Positions 25,452 through 33,714 of a DNA stretch of 64,000 bases are shown here, one piece after another. The notes beneath the pieces were generated by a model that searched no databases, was not told the DNA's origin, and saw only the letters and a list, made by a program, of their open reading frames with translations. The first letter of the stretch is position 1. Every line of letters begins with the position of its first letter. A program made the position numbers and the translations under genes. Where the stretch lies: contig NZ_OOHJ01000018.1 in assembly GCF_900323885.1 (NCBI RefSeq), forward strand, positions 3,025,001 through 3,089,000, read 5' to 3'. The stretch is from [Actinomadura] parvosata subsp. kistnae (GTDB lineage Bacteria > Actinomycetota > Actinomycetes > Streptosporangiales > Streptosporangiaceae).

Positions 25452-28400
25452 TCAGCGGCCGGCCCGCCCGGGCGCAGACCGCGGCGGCCATCTTGCCGGG
25501 TTCGATCGGGTGCTCGGACAGGTTGCCCGCCTTGTCGACGGTCGTCACGCTCGACCCGTCGGCGGAGAACGCCATGCCGGCGAGCCCGCCCACGGCGCCG
25601 TCGCGCAGGAGCCCCAGGCTCGTCCCGGCCTTGAGGTCGAAGAGCCGGACCTGGCCGGACTTGGTGCCGATCGCCATCACGTCCTCGCGCGGCGACCGGG
25701 CGGCGTGGCCGGTGAGCCCGCCGTCCCGGCCGGCTTGAGAGAGCCTGCGGTGCTTGGCGACGTCGAAGAGGGTGACGCGGCCGCGCCCGTCCACGACCGC
25801 GATGGACGAGCCGTCACGGGTGAACACGAAGTCGACGACGGTCGAGCTCTGCCCGCTTATGCCGAACGGCGCTCCGAGCTGCCTGCCCGTCGCCGCGTCG
25901 AACAGCCGCACGTCGTAGCCCTCGACGTCGAGCGTCTTCTCGCCCGCGACCGCGACCGTCCGGCCGTCCGGCGAGAACTCGGCGTCCCTGAGGTTGGTGA
26001 ACGTCGCCGACCAGAGCAGCCGGTGGCTCTTCCAGTCCCAGACGGCGATCGCTCGGTCGTCCCCGTCGCCGTTGGCGCCGGTGTGCCCGGCGACCAGCCG
26101 GGTGCCGTCGGGGCTGAACGCCAGCAGGTCCGTCGAGCGCGGCCGGCCGTCGACGACGGGGCGCCACTCGGCGAGCTCGCGCCGCGTCGTGGTGTCGAGG
26201 ACGGTGATCGTGGTGCTGGCGCCCATCCCGGCCAGGCGGCTGTCCGGGCTGAACGCGGTGGCCTGCACGGTTTCCGAGTCGCCGGTGACCCGGAGCGCCG
26301 GCCGCATGCCCTGGCCGCGCCGCTCGCCCAGGTAGACCGTGTCGCCGTCGGTGTTCACTCCGAGCAGGTGCCGCGCTCCGGGGCCCAGCAGGGGCGGCGA
26401 CCACGGCGTGAACTTCGCCGGCTTGATGGGCAGGTCGCTCAGGTCGGCGGTGAAGACGTGGTCCTCGCTCAGGTAGCGCAGGGTGTCGCCGTCGAAGCCG
26501 ACCTGCGGGAGCTGGGAGCCGTTGTCGGTGCCGGTGGGCAGGCGCAGCGTGGTCAGGTGGTCGTCGAAGGCCCGCCACACCTGGATCTGCGACGCGGTGA
26601 CCGAGGCGAACAGCCGGCCGTCGGGGCTGACGGTGAGCTCGCCGCCGTTCCACGGCTGGACGCCGGTCTGCAGGGTGGCGCCCGACGCGGTGCCGTCCTT
26701 GACCGGCTGGACGGTCAGGTCGTTCTTCGTCCGCTCGATCAGGTCGCCGCCGCCGGGCGTGACGGCGAGCGGGGCCGGGCAGTCGCAGGCCGCCGCCGGG
26801 GGCTGGCTGAGCTGCAGGTCCAGGCCGGGCAGGCCGCGCCGCTCGATCCGGCCGCGCGCGCCGCCGGCCCGCACGTAGATCGCGTCGCCCGCCGCCGTCA
26901 TCGCGCCGTCGTAGGCGGCGATGGCCTTGCGGGTGCCGCGATCGAGGTCCCAGACGTGGTGGTACGCGTGGCCGTCGTCGTCGGCGTACTCGGTCAGCAC
27001 GTACCGGTCGACGGTGCCGTAGCGGCCGTACGCCTGGACGTCCTTGGGCATGCGCCACGAGCGGACCGCGCGGCCGGTGGCCGGGCGCCACACGACGAGC
27101 CGCTCGGACGTGGTCAGCAGCACGTCGCGCCCGCTGGGCGACAGCGCGACCGCCACCAGCGCCTCGCCGGCCCGCAGCCCGAGCCGGGCGACGCCGCCCG
27201 CGCGTTCGCCGGTGCGCACGTCCCAGAGTCTGATCGCGTCGTCGCTCACGCTGGCCAGGATCCTGCCGTCGCGGCTCAGCGCGCGGACCGTGTCGCCGGC
27301 CTGCGCCGGGTCCTTGAACGCGGCCACCTCGCGCTGCGCGAGCGAGGCCGTCAGCGCCGCCCGGGCGCCGGGCGTCCCGGCCAGCCGCCATGCGGCCACG
27401 CTGAGCTGCATCGCCACCCTCGGGTCGCGCTGCCGCAACTCGTCGGCGACCTGCGCCAGCCGCGCCCCTTCCGCCCGGTCGCGCTGCACCGCGATCGCCT
27501 CGGCCCGCTGGTCGGCCAGGACGCCCTGCTGGACGGCCAGCCCGGCGGCGACCAGCGAGATCACCAGCAGGCCCGCCATGCTGAGCGTGACCAGCCGGTT
27601 CCGCCTGGCCCTGCGCCTGGTGAGCCGGGCGCCCGCGTCGAGGAAGTCCCTTTCGAGGGGTGACAGCGTGATGTTGCGGCGGGCGGTGGCGGCCCACTGC
27701 AGCGCGTTCTCCAGGCTGTGGTCCTGGAACAGGTCCCCGTCCCTGCGCCCGGACCGGTGCCAGCGGCCGGCCGCGAGCAGGATCTCGCGGTGCACGGCCA
27801 GCCCGTCCCGGTTCGCCTCGATCCAGCGGCGGTAGCGCGGCCAGGCGTGCGGCAGCGCCGGACGCGACAGCCACACCTCCTCGCCGTCACGGCCGAGCAG
27901 GTAGCCGAAGACCTCCAGGATCCTCGCCACGGCCGCCGACTCGGGCAGCGGCCGGCCCTCCATCAGCTCCGACAGGGCGGCGCGCCGTACCAGCAGCTCG
28001 CCGCGCTCGCCCACGGTGACCAGCCGCAGGAACACCTCGGCGGCCAGCTCGTGCTCGTCGCGCCCGAGCAGCTCGTACGCCTGCTCGGCCAGCGCGCCCA
28101 GCCCCGGGTCGTCGGCCTCGACGGCCATGCCGGCCGCCCGTCCGCTGCCCTGGGCCAGCAGGTGGGCGGTGTCGAGCACGGAGTCGGCGCTGATCAGCGC
28201 CATCAGGAGCTGCCGGGCGGTGGGCCGCTGCGCCGGGTCCTTGCCGAGCGCGGCGGCCACCAGCGGGCGCACCGAGTCGGGCAGCGGGCTGAGGTCGGGG
28301 CTGGCCGACAGCACCCGGTGCATGACCCCGCCCAGGCTCTCGGCCTCGAACGGGTCCGCGCCGGTCGCCGCGTACACCATGATGCCGCCCCAGGCGAACA

Positions 28401-28956
28401 CGTCCGCCGGCATCCCGGCCCGCTGCCCGCTGAACACCTCCGGCGCCATGTACGTGGGCGTGCCCGTCACCAGGCCCGTCGCGGTCAGCGACATCTCCGC
28501 CGTCCGGGCGATCCCGAAGTCGATGACGCGCGGGCCGTCCGGGCCGAGCAGCACGTTGTCGGGCTTCAGGTCGCGGTGGATCACTCCGGCGTCGTGGATC
28601 GCGGTCAGCGCGGTGGCCACCGCCGTGGCGAGCCGGTGCAGGTCGGCGCCGCCGAAGCGGCGGCCGTCGGCGACCGCCTTGCGCAGGCTCGGGCCCTCGA
28701 CGTACTCGCTGACGACGTACGGCCGCGGCCCCTCCAGCACGGCCTCGATGACGGGGGCGGTGCAGAACGCGGCCACCCGCTGCGCCGCCGTCACCTCCCG
28801 GGCGAGCTGGGCGGCCTGGTCGCCGTGCAGGACCTTGATGGCCACGCGCCGGCCGTCCTCGGCGTACGCCTCGTAGACCACGCCCTGCCCGCCCGCGCCG
28901 AGCCGCCCGGCCAGCCAGTAGCCGCCGAGCCGCTGCGGGTCCCCGTCGATCAACAT
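25396..28956 (-). CDS. Ser/Thr kinase fused to STAND-like C-terminal region, membrane helix and WD40 propeller
   Basis: A 1186-aa protein. The kinase (~1-265) has GRLGAGGQGVVYEA, VAIKVL, IHRDLKPDNVLL (~125), VIDFGIAR and GTPTYMAPEVF. Residues ~289-440 (AEQAYELLGRDEHELAAEVFLRLV .. HAWPRYRRWIEANRDGLAVHREIL .. LENALQWA .. LSPLERDFLDAG) read like the winged-helix and linker that follow the NTPase in actinobacterial nSTAND1-WD40 proteins, yet no P-loop is present. A membrane helix (~453-474) and a coiled segment precede a long propeller region with FSPDG repeats. ATG 28956 has AAGGGGAG 8 bases upstream. Confidence 0.85.
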   Translation of the reverse strand: MLIDGDPQRLGGYWLAGRLGAGGQGVVYEAYAEDGRRVAIKVLHGDQAAQLAREVTAAQRVAAFCTAPVIEAVLEGPRPYVVSEYVEGPSLRKAVADGRRFGGADLHRLATAVATALTAIHDAGVIHRDLKPDNVLLGPDGPRVIDFGIARTAEMSLTATGLVTGTPTYMAPEVFSGQRAGMPADVFAWGGIMVYAATGADPFEAESLGGVMHRVLSASPDLSPLPDSVRPLVAAALGKDPAQRPTARQLLMALISADSVLDTAHLLAQGSGRAAGMAVEADDPGLGALAEQAYELLGRDEHELAAEVFLRLVTVGERGELLVRRAALSELMEGRPLPESAAVARILEVFGYLLGRDGEEVWLSRPALPHAWPRYRRWIEANRDGLAVHREILLAAGRWHRSGRRDGDLFQDHSLENALQWAATARRNITLSPLERDFLDAGARLTRRRARRNRLVTLSMAGLLVISLVAAGLAVQQGVLADQRAEAIAVQRDRAEGARLAQVADELRQRDPRVAMQLSVAAWRLAGTPGARAALTASLAQREVAAFKDPAQAGDTVRALSRDGRILASVSDDAIRLWDVRTGERAGGVARLGLRAGEALVAVALSPSGRDVLLTTSERLVVWRPATGRAVRSWRMPKDVQAYGRYGTVDRYVLTEYADDDGHAYHHVWDLDRGTRKAIAAYDGAMTAAGDAIYVRAGGARGRIERRGLPGLDLQLSQPPAAACDCPAPLAVTPGGGDLIERTKNDLTVQPVKDGTASGATLQTGVQPWNGGELTVSPDGRLFASVTASQIQVWRAFDDHLTTLRLPTGTDNGSQLPQVGFDGDTLRYLSEDHVFTADLSDLPIKPAKFTPWSPPLLGPGARHLLGVNTDGDTVYLGERRGQGMRPALRVTGDSETVQATAFSPDSRLAGMGASTTITVLDTTTRRELAEWRPVVDGRPRSTDLLAFSPDGTRLVAGHTGANGDGDDRAIAVWDWKSHRLLWSATFTNLRDAEFSPDGRTVAVAGEKTLDVEGYDVRLFDAATGRQLGAPFGISGQSSTVVDFVFTRDGSSIAVVDGRGRVTLFDVAKHRRLSQAGRDGGLTGHAARSPREDVMAIGTKSGQVRLFDLKAGTSLGLLRDGAVGGLAGMAFSADGSSVTTVDKAGNLSEHPIEPGKMAAAVCARAGRPLTEGEWRTYVTGVPYRKVC

Positions 28957-28991
28957 CGCCACGCTCCCCTTGGAAGGCCCGCCCGGACGGC

Positions 28992-29570
28992 TCAGAGCTT
29001 GATCCCGTTGATGATCTTCGCCAGGTCGGGGACCAGGGGCGTGCTGGCCAGCACGGTGACGACGACCCCCTTGCGCTCGACCCAGCCCGCGTACCGCCCG
29101 TGTCCCAGCGCGCCGTCGGCGTCCTGGGTGAGCACCCGGCGGGTGCCGATCCGCACGGTCCTCGTCTCGCCGGAGAACGTGCCGAGCTCGAACGGCGCGT
29201 TCTTGAGCCGGCTCAGCCCGCTCGCCTTCGGCCAGCACACCACTCGCACCCACAACGAGCGCCGCTTGGGGTCGACCTCGTCGCGGTTGTCGCTCCACTG
29301 GTAGCCGTACTCGGTGATGCCGTCGTGCTTGTTGACGACGACGCCGCCGGAGGTGAACCCCTTCGGCAGGTGGCCGACGCGAACCCCCTTGATCGCGTCC
29401 GCGCCCCTGGGCGGCGTGTCGGTCTTGGCGTCGGCCGACCGCTTCGCCTCCGCCGCGGTCGGCGTCGGGCAGCCGTCGGGACGCTGCTGAGCGGCCTGCG
29501 CCGGGAGCGCGATCAGCGCCGCGGCGAGGGGCAACACGGACACTGCGGCGGCTCGCTGGATCTTGTGCAT
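28992..29570 (-). CDS. Secreted protein of unknown function
   Basis: A 192-aa protein with a clear signal peptide (AAAVSVLPLAAALIALPAQAAQ). The mature part is ~165 residues with two Cys (DGCPTP and VVCWPKA), and it contains VRVGHLPKGFTSGGVVVNK and YGYQWSDNRDEVD. The segment KVGYLPERLVW in the sigma partner at 3143 has a similar ring (VGHLPKGF), hinting at a shared fold. It lies 35 bases upstream of the kinase and probably forms an operon with it; it could be a ligand or extracellular partner (inference). Confidence 0.6.
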   Translation of the reverse strand: MHKIQRAAAVSVLPLAAALIALPAQAAQQRPDGCPTPTAAEAKRSADAKTDTPPRGADAIKGVRVGHLPKGFTSGGVVVNKHDGITEYGYQWSDNRDEVDPKRRSLWVRVVCWPKASGLSRLKNAPFELGTFSGETRTVRIGTRRVLTQDADGALGHGRYAGWVERKGVVVTVLASTPLVPDLAKIINGIKL

Positions 29571-29618
29571 GCCAGGTTGGATGCCGCGGGCGTGCCGCGG
29601 GTTCGCGGATCGGGCGCG

Positions 29619-29669
29619 TTGACGTACCGGACCATAGTCCGCTATGTTGAATCGGACCGTAGTCCGATT
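29619..29669 (+). promoter_or_regulatory. Promoter with two TetR-type operators before the cupin gene
   Basis: TTGACG at 29619-29624 and TATGTT at 29643-29648 are 18 bases apart, a good -35/-10 pair. CGGACCATAGTCCG (29628-29641) fills the spacer. The longer perfect dyad AATCGGACCGTAGTCCGATT (29650-29669) begins one base after the -10 element. The two sites share the core CGGACCRTAGTCCG, and their centres are 25 bp apart. A repressor bound here would block polymerase. No repressor gene is adjacent. Confidence 0.8.
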
Positions 29670-29684
29670 CTTTGGGAGACCAGC

Positions 29685-30140
29685 ATGCGCAAGAGACTTT
29701 TCCTGGCCGGACTGGCCGGCCTGGCCGGTGCGCTGACCGTCGTATTGACCGGTCCGACCGGCTCACTCGCCGACTCCGGCCCCTCCCGGCCCGTCTACCA
29801 CTCGCACAAGGAGCAGGGCTCACCCTGCGAGGGGCTGGATGGCTGCACGTTCGTCCAGCTCAAGGGTGACCCGAAGACCGGCCCCTCCGAGGCCATGTTC
29901 ACCCTCAAGGCCGGCACCCCGTTCTCCCCGCACTGGCACACCAGCCCCGAGCACGTCGTGGGAGTGTCCGGGGTCATGCTGTGGCACGTGGAAGGGCGCA
30001 AGACCTACCGGGTGGGCGCCGGCGACTACCTCTACTACCCCTCCAAGGCCGTCCACTGGGGCAAGTGCGCCCCGGGCGCCGACTGCGTCTACTACGTCTA
30101 CGACTCCGAGCCCTACGACTTCCACCCCGCCGAACGCTGA
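29685..30140 (+). CDS. Secreted single-domain cupin protein
   Basis: A 151-aa protein with a signal peptide (FLAGLAGLAGALTVVLTGP). The cupin domain carries PFSPHWHTSPEHVVGVSGVM (motif 1, with metal ligands HxH and Glu) and YLYYPSKAVHWGKC (motif 2 with His). Two Cys flank the C-terminal strand (KCAPGADC), and an N-terminal pair (SPCEGLDGC) may form a disulfide. ATG 29685 follows GGGAGA. It is an extracytoplasmic metal-binding protein of unknown substrate. The operator-dense promoter shows that it is tightly controlled. Confidence 0.8.
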   Translation: MRKRLFLAGLAGLAGALTVVLTGPTGSLADSGPSRPVYHSHKEQGSPCEGLDGCTFVQLKGDPKTGPSEAMFTLKAGTPFSPHWHTSPEHVVGVSGVMLWHVEGRKTYRVGAGDYLYYPSKAVHWGKCAPGADCVYYVYDSEPYDFHPAER

Positions 30141-30165
30141 CCGGATCATCTGGCAAGATCCGTCC

Positions 30166-30558
30166 ATGGATTGCCCGTTCTGCCAGATCCTGAGCGGAGA
30201 CGAGCGCGAGGTCCGCACCCTCGGCACCGTCGCCTACTTCCGGTCCGCCTACGCCGTCACGGAGGGCCACTACCTGGTCATCCCCACCCGCCACGTGGAG
30301 ACGTTCTTCGACATGTCCCCCGCCGAGACGGAAGACACCCGGGCCGCCCTGCACGTTATCCGCGCGGAGCTGATGCGCGAGGACGCGAGCATCGACGGCT
30401 TCAACATCGGCATGAACTGCGGCACCTCGGCCGGCCAGTCGATCTTCCACGCCCACACCCACCTCATCCCGCGCCGCACGGGCGACGTCGAGAACCCGCG
30501 CGGCGGCGTCCGCGCTGTGATCCCGTCACGCCGCGAGTACACCGAGACCACTCCCTGA
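30166..30558 (+). CDS. HIT-family protein
   Basis: A 130-aa protein with the histidine triad HAHTHLIPRR near the C-terminus and the usual N-terminal zinc/Cys pair (CPFCQIL). HIT proteins hydrolyse or transfer nucleotides through the central His. The usual text YLVIPTRHVETFFDM is present. ATG 30166 lies 25 bases after the cupin stop; the two may be co-transcribed. Confidence 0.9.
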   Translation: MDCPFCQILSGDEREVRTLGTVAYFRSAYAVTEGHYLVIPTRHVETFFDMSPAETEDTRAALHVIRAELMREDASIDGFNIGMNCGTSAGQSIFHAHTHLIPRRTGDVENPRGGVRAVIPSRREYTETTP

Positions 30559-30589
30559 GCCGCCCGCGCGCCCGCTCAGCGGCTCGTCG

Positions 30590-30725
30590 TCCGCGCCTTC
30601 CCCGACTTCCGCGCCTTCCCCGACTTCCGCGACGCGGCCGGGAACCGCCCGACCTCCGCGACTTCCGCGACCTCCCCAACTTCCGCGACTTCCCCGACTT
30701 CCGCGACGCGGCCGGGGAACCGCCC
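30590..30725. repeat. Short degenerate repeats of GACTTCC/CGACTTCCGCG
   Basis: The 218 bases between the HIT gene and the next frame are filled with 9- and 18-base units such as CTTCCCCGACTTCCGCG, including two copies of GACGCGGCCGGGgAACCGCCCGA. Read forward they give DFRDLPNFRDFPDFRD; read in reverse, EVGEVAEVGEVAEV. Neither looks like a real protein. Confidence 0.7.
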
Positions 30726-30776
30726 GATCTCACCGCCGACGCCGCTGCCGTGTGGCCGCACCGGCGGTGCCGGGTC

Positions 30777-31277
30777 ATGTTCCGTACCACGCTGGATCAC
30801 CCGTTCGTCCGCGCGGCGCAGGAGGCCGACGTGCACACGACCGGCCTGCTCGCGGAGCGCGAAGACCCCGATGTGCGCACGCTCGGCCTGCTCGCGGAGC
30901 GGGAGGAGACCCGGCGCCTGCTCGATCTGCTCAGCCCCGGTTTCCTGTCCCGCGACCTGCTCCAACTGTGGCGCACCCATGGCCTGGCCAGGGACCATGG
31001 GGCCTCCGAGGACCAGGGGCCCGCCATGGAGGCGTTGATCGGCGGGTTCTTCGTCATGGAGGCGCTGATCGGCGGCATCTTCGCCCTGGCGGCCGGGGCC
31101 GGCGCCGAGTCGTTCGACCATCATCGGGCGGTCTTCGGGGCGGGCCTGCGCGCCCTCATCGAGCCGCCCGACCAGGCTGGCGCCGAGGTCGAGGCCGCCG
31201 CGGCGGCGGCACACCGGCTGCCGGCCGAGCGCCGCGCCTTCGTACGCGGCCTGCTGCCTCCCGCCCCGCCGACCTGA
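30777..31277 (+). CDS. Hypothetical protein
   Basis: A 166-aa frame starting at ATG 30777. It contains a short internal repeat (TTGLLAEREDPDVR/TLGLLAEREETRR) and a hydrophobic stretch around ALIGGFFVMEALIGGIFALAAGAG, with a duplicated MEALIGG unit. I do not recognise it. The opposite strand is also open (30576-31214), but its product is a Gln/Arg-rich text typical of a shadow. Coding is uncertain because of the repeats on its 5' side. Confidence 0.4.
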   Translation: MFRTTLDHPFVRAAQEADVHTTGLLAEREDPDVRTLGLLAEREETRRLLDLLSPGFLSRDLLQLWRTHGLARDHGASEDQGPAMEALIGGFFVMEALIGGIFALAAGAGAESFDHHRAVFGAGLRALIEPPDQAGAEVEAAAAAAHRLPAERRAFVRGLLPPAPPT

Positions 31278-31317
31278 CCGGCATGTGCCCCTGCGGTGTC
31301 ACGAACGGTGGCGAGCG

Positions 31318-31764
31318 ATGTGTCTTATCTTCGTGACGAACCTGACAACCCGCCGGACCCTCCTCGGCACCCTGATCGCCGCCTGCCTGCTTCACGTGTG
31401 GGCCTACTTCGCGCCCCAAACCTGGTACGAGACCTTTCCCGGCATCGGCCGGGGCTGGCTGCTCCGCCTCGGCCCGTACAGCGAGCATCTGGTCACCGAC
31501 ATGGCCGCGTTGTACATGGCCATGCTCGTCGTCACCATCGCGGCCTGGCGCTTCGCCGACGACGACCGGTACGTCAGGACGGTCGGCGGGGCGTGGCTCG
31601 CCTTCAACTGCTTCCACCTGCTCTACCACCTGCGGCACCTGAGCATGTACAGCCCAGGAGAACGCGTCGCGATCGTCGGCCTGCTGTCCGCGCTGACCGT
31701 CATTTCGGCGGTACTGCTGATTCCGTCACCTCGCGTTCACCGGAAACCTTTGGAGCTCTCTTGA
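31318..31764 (+). CDS. Four-helix integral membrane protein
   Basis: A 148-aa protein with four hydrophobic segments (LLGTLIAACLLHVWAYF; HLVTDMAALYMAMLVVTIAAW; VGGAWLAFNCFHLLYHL; VAIVGLLSALTVISAVLL). Conserved-looking polar residues sit inside the membrane (HLLYHLRHL). I do not recognise a named family. ATG 31318 (MCLIF) is chosen over the longer frame, whose extra N-terminus is Arg-rich. It lies 40 bases after the preceding frame. Confidence 0.6.
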   Translation: MCLIFVTNLTTRRTLLGTLIAACLLHVWAYFAPQTWYETFPGIGRGWLLRLGPYSEHLVTDMAALYMAMLVVTIAAWRFADDDRYVRTVGGAWLAFNCFHLLYHLRHLSMYSPGERVAIVGLLSALTVISAVLLIPSPRVHRKPLELS

Positions 31765-31794
31765 AAGGCCAACCAATCTCCGGACTCGGCACGT

Positions 31795-31895
31795 GGCTCA
31801 ACGGCGGGGAGCTCGAGGGGCGGGAGCCCCTCGACCGGGGTTTGGGGCGAAGCCCCAAGGGAGACGCTGTCTGAGCCCCGGCGCGAAGCGCCCTA
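31795..31895. repeat. GC-rich multi-hairpin intergenic element
   Basis: Three stem-loops follow each other: GAGGGGC/GGGAGCCCCTC, TTGGGGC/GCCCCAA around GAA, and GGCGC/GCGCC. The dense hairpins resemble repeated intergenic elements of actinomycetes and lie close to a tRNA gene. No coding frame or transposase is present. Confidence 0.5.
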
Positions 31896-31929
31896 CTGCG
31901 AAGGCCATGCTGTTGGGCCTGGGCAAACG

Positions 31930-31965
31930 TAAAAGGCCGCTTCCAGTTGTCGAAAGCGGCCTTTC
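31930..31965 (-). terminator. Intrinsic terminator of tRNA-Pro
   Basis: On the minus strand, AAAGGCCGCTT pairs with AAGCGGCCTTT around a short loop, and T residues follow. It lies 8 bases past the tRNA 3' end. Confidence 0.85.
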
Positions 31966-31972
31966 AGCTGTG

Positions 31973-32046
31973 TCGGGGTGGCGGGATTTGAACCCACGAC
32001 CTCTTCGTCCCGAACGAAGCGCGCTGCCAAGCTGCGCTACACCCCG
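31973..32046 (-). tRNA. tRNA-Pro (anticodon CGG)
   Basis: A 74-nt cloverleaf: acceptor CGGGGTG/CACCCCG with discriminator A, D arm GCGC..GCGC, anticodon stem CTTCG/CGAAG with loop TTCGGGA (anticodon CGG), and T arm GTGGG-TTCAAAT-CCCGC. CCA is not encoded. It decodes CCG, a major proline codon in this GC-rich genome. Confidence 0.97.
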
Positions 32047-32111
32047 GCCCACACACCGTGGTGTGCGTGCTTGAAAAGTCTAGCGGACTTCCAAGGTGCT
32101 TGTGACCGCCT

Positions 32112-33005
32112 TTATCTCCGGGGCACCAGGGTCAGGAGCGAGGCCTCGGGGAAGCAGGCGAAGCGGGCCGGTGCGTACGGGGAGGTGCCGAGGCCGGCGG
32201 AGACGTGGAGCCAGGCGGAGTCGTGCCGGCTGAGGCCCTTGACGCGGGCGCGGTCGATGCCGCAGTTGGTGACCAGGGCGCCGTAGAACGGGATGCAGAG
32301 CTGGCCGCCGTGGGTGTGGCCGGCGAGCAGGAGCTGGTAGCCGTCGGCGGCGAAGCGGGTCATGTTGCGGGGCTCGGGGGAGTGCATGACGCCGAGGCGG
32401 AGGTCGGCGTCGGAGGGGGCGGGGCCGGCGACGAGGTCGTAGCGGTCGCGGGAGATGTGGGAGTCGTGGATGCCGGCCACGGCCACGTCGAGGTCGCCGA
32501 CCTTGATGCGGGCGGTGGTGTTGTTCATGTCGAGCCAGCCCTCCGAGGCCATGCCGGCCCCGAGCTCCTCCCAGGGCAGGGAGGGGACGTGCTGGCGGTG
32601 GTCGTTCTTGGAGGTGCGCCACAGGTAGCGGACCGGGTTCTTCGGCTTGGGGGCGTAGAGGTCGTTGGAGCCGTAGACGAACAGGCCCGGGCGGGAGAGC
32701 AGGGGCTCCAGGGCGTGGAGGAGGGCGGGGACGGCGTCGGGGTGGGCGATGGAGTCGCCGGTGTTGACGACGAGGTCGGGCTCAAGGGCGCCGAGCGAGC
32801 GGACCCAGTTGATCAGCATGGTCCGGCGCGGCGTCAGGTGCAGGTCCGACAGGTGGAGGACGCGCACGGGACGCTGGCCGCGCTCCAGGACGGGTACGTC
32901 GAAGCGGCGCAGGCGGAACCAGTTGCGCTCCACGACGGAGGCGTAACCCAGCCCGGCCAGGCCGAGACCGAGCATGGACAGGGGTACTGCGACGGCTTTC
33001 CTCAC
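32112..33005 (-). CDS. Membrane-anchored calcineurin-like metallophosphoesterase
   Basis: A 297-aa protein with an N-terminal membrane segment (VAVPLSMLGLGLAGLGYAS) and the dimetal phosphoesterase motifs: VLHLSDLHLTP (DxH), VVNTGDSIAH (GD), VYGSNDLY (where GNHD is usual), VMHSPEP and LLLAGHTHGGQL. GTG 33005 is the likely start. It neighbours the class A PBP, as in mycobacteria (Rv3683 beside ponA2). It probably acts on a phospho-ester or lipid phosphate of the envelope; that is inference. Confidence 0.88.
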   Translation of the reverse strand: MRKAVAVPLSMLGLGLAGLGYASVVERNWFRLRRFDVPVLERGQRPVRVLHLSDLHLTPRRTMLINWVRSLGALEPDLVVNTGDSIAHPDAVPALLHALEPLLSRPGLFVYGSNDLYAPKPKNPVRYLWRTSKNDHRQHVPSLPWEELGAGMASEGWLDMNNTTARIKVGDLDVAVAGIHDSHISRDRYDLVAGPAPSDADLRLGVMHSPEPRNMTRFAADGYQLLLAGHTHGGQLCIPFYGALVTNCGIDRARVKGLSRHDSAWLHVSAGLGTSPYAPARFACFPEASLLTLVPRR

Positions 33006-33085
33006 CTCTTCATGATGCCCGAGATCGGGCGTGACATCGGCCGGACGGCGACGGGAGGGTCCGCGCAGGCGGCAAGATGGAGCGC

Positions 33086-33541
33086 ATGAGCGCATTGAAG
33101 GACAAGCTGAAGGCCGACTTGACGGCCTCGCTGAAGAGCAAGGACGAGGTACGTCTGCGGACGGTCCGCATGGCACTGGCCGCGATCAACGTCGAGGAGG
33201 TCGCGGGCAAGCAGGCCAGGGAGCTGTCCGACGACGAGGTCATCAAGGTCCTGACCAAGGAGGCGAAGAAGCGGCGCGAGGCGGCCGAGGCGTTCGCCAA
33301 CGCGGGGCGCAAGGAGCAGGCCGAGGCGGAGCTGGCCGAGCAGGCGGTGCTGGAGGAGTACCTTCCCGCGCAGCTGTCGGACGAGGAGCTGGCCGAGCTG
33401 GTGGAGGCGGCCGTCGCGGAGACGGGCGCCGCGGGGCCGCAGGCGATGGGTCAGGTCATGAAGGCGGTCAACCCGAAGGTCGCGGGCCGGGCCGAGGGCG
33501 GCCGGGTGGCCGCCGCCGTCAAGGCCCGCCTGGCCCAGTAA
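33086..33541 (+). CDS. GatB/YqeY-domain protein
   Basis: A 151-aa protein: MSALKDKLKADLTASLKSKD, then RTVRMALAAINVEEV, EEYLPAQLSDEELAELVEAAV and GQVMKAVNPKVAGRAEGGRVAAAVKARL. This is the full YqeY architecture, with the C-terminal tRNA-amidotransferase-like domain. The exact role is unknown; the fold suggests tRNA binding. ATG 33077 in frame is an alternative start. Its last nine codons are duplicated downstream. Confidence 0.92.
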   Translation: MSALKDKLKADLTASLKSKDEVRLRTVRMALAAINVEEVAGKQARELSDDEVIKVLTKEAKKRREAAEAFANAGRKEQAEAELAEQAVLEEYLPAQLSDEELAELVEAAVAETGAAGPQAMGQVMKAVNPKVAGRAEGGRVAAAVKARLAQ

Positions 33542-33595
33542 GCCGTCAAGGCCCGCCTGGCCCAGTAAGCCGTCAAGGCCCGCCTGGCCAAATAA
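33515..33595 (+). repeat. 27-bp tandem repeat copying the yqeY 3' end, three copies
   Basis: Units of GCCGTCAAGGCCCGCCTGG plus CCCAGTAA begin at 33515, 33542 and 33569. The first is the true end of the gene (AVKARLAQ, stop). The second is identical, and the third ends CCAAATAA. The period is a multiple of three, so all three stop codons are in the same frame. Confidence 0.95.
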
Positions 33596-33714
33596 GCAGG
33601 GGCCGAGCGGACCGTCGGTGCTTCTCTGCGCCCCTGAGGGCCCTCAAGGGGGCCCTGGTGGACCGAGGCCTCCCCCAGCCCGGCTGCGCGGGCGGGCGGA
33701 GGCCTCAGCGCCTC

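Noticed and set aside
30576..31214. Reverse-strand frame of 212 aa
   Set aside because: Gln/Arg/Gly-rich composition with a repeat-derived C-terminus; the forward frame has a more protein-like text, although it is also uncertain.
31795..32046. Integrative element at the tRNA-Pro gene
   Set aside because: No integrase and no direct repeat of the tRNA 3' end were found in the window.
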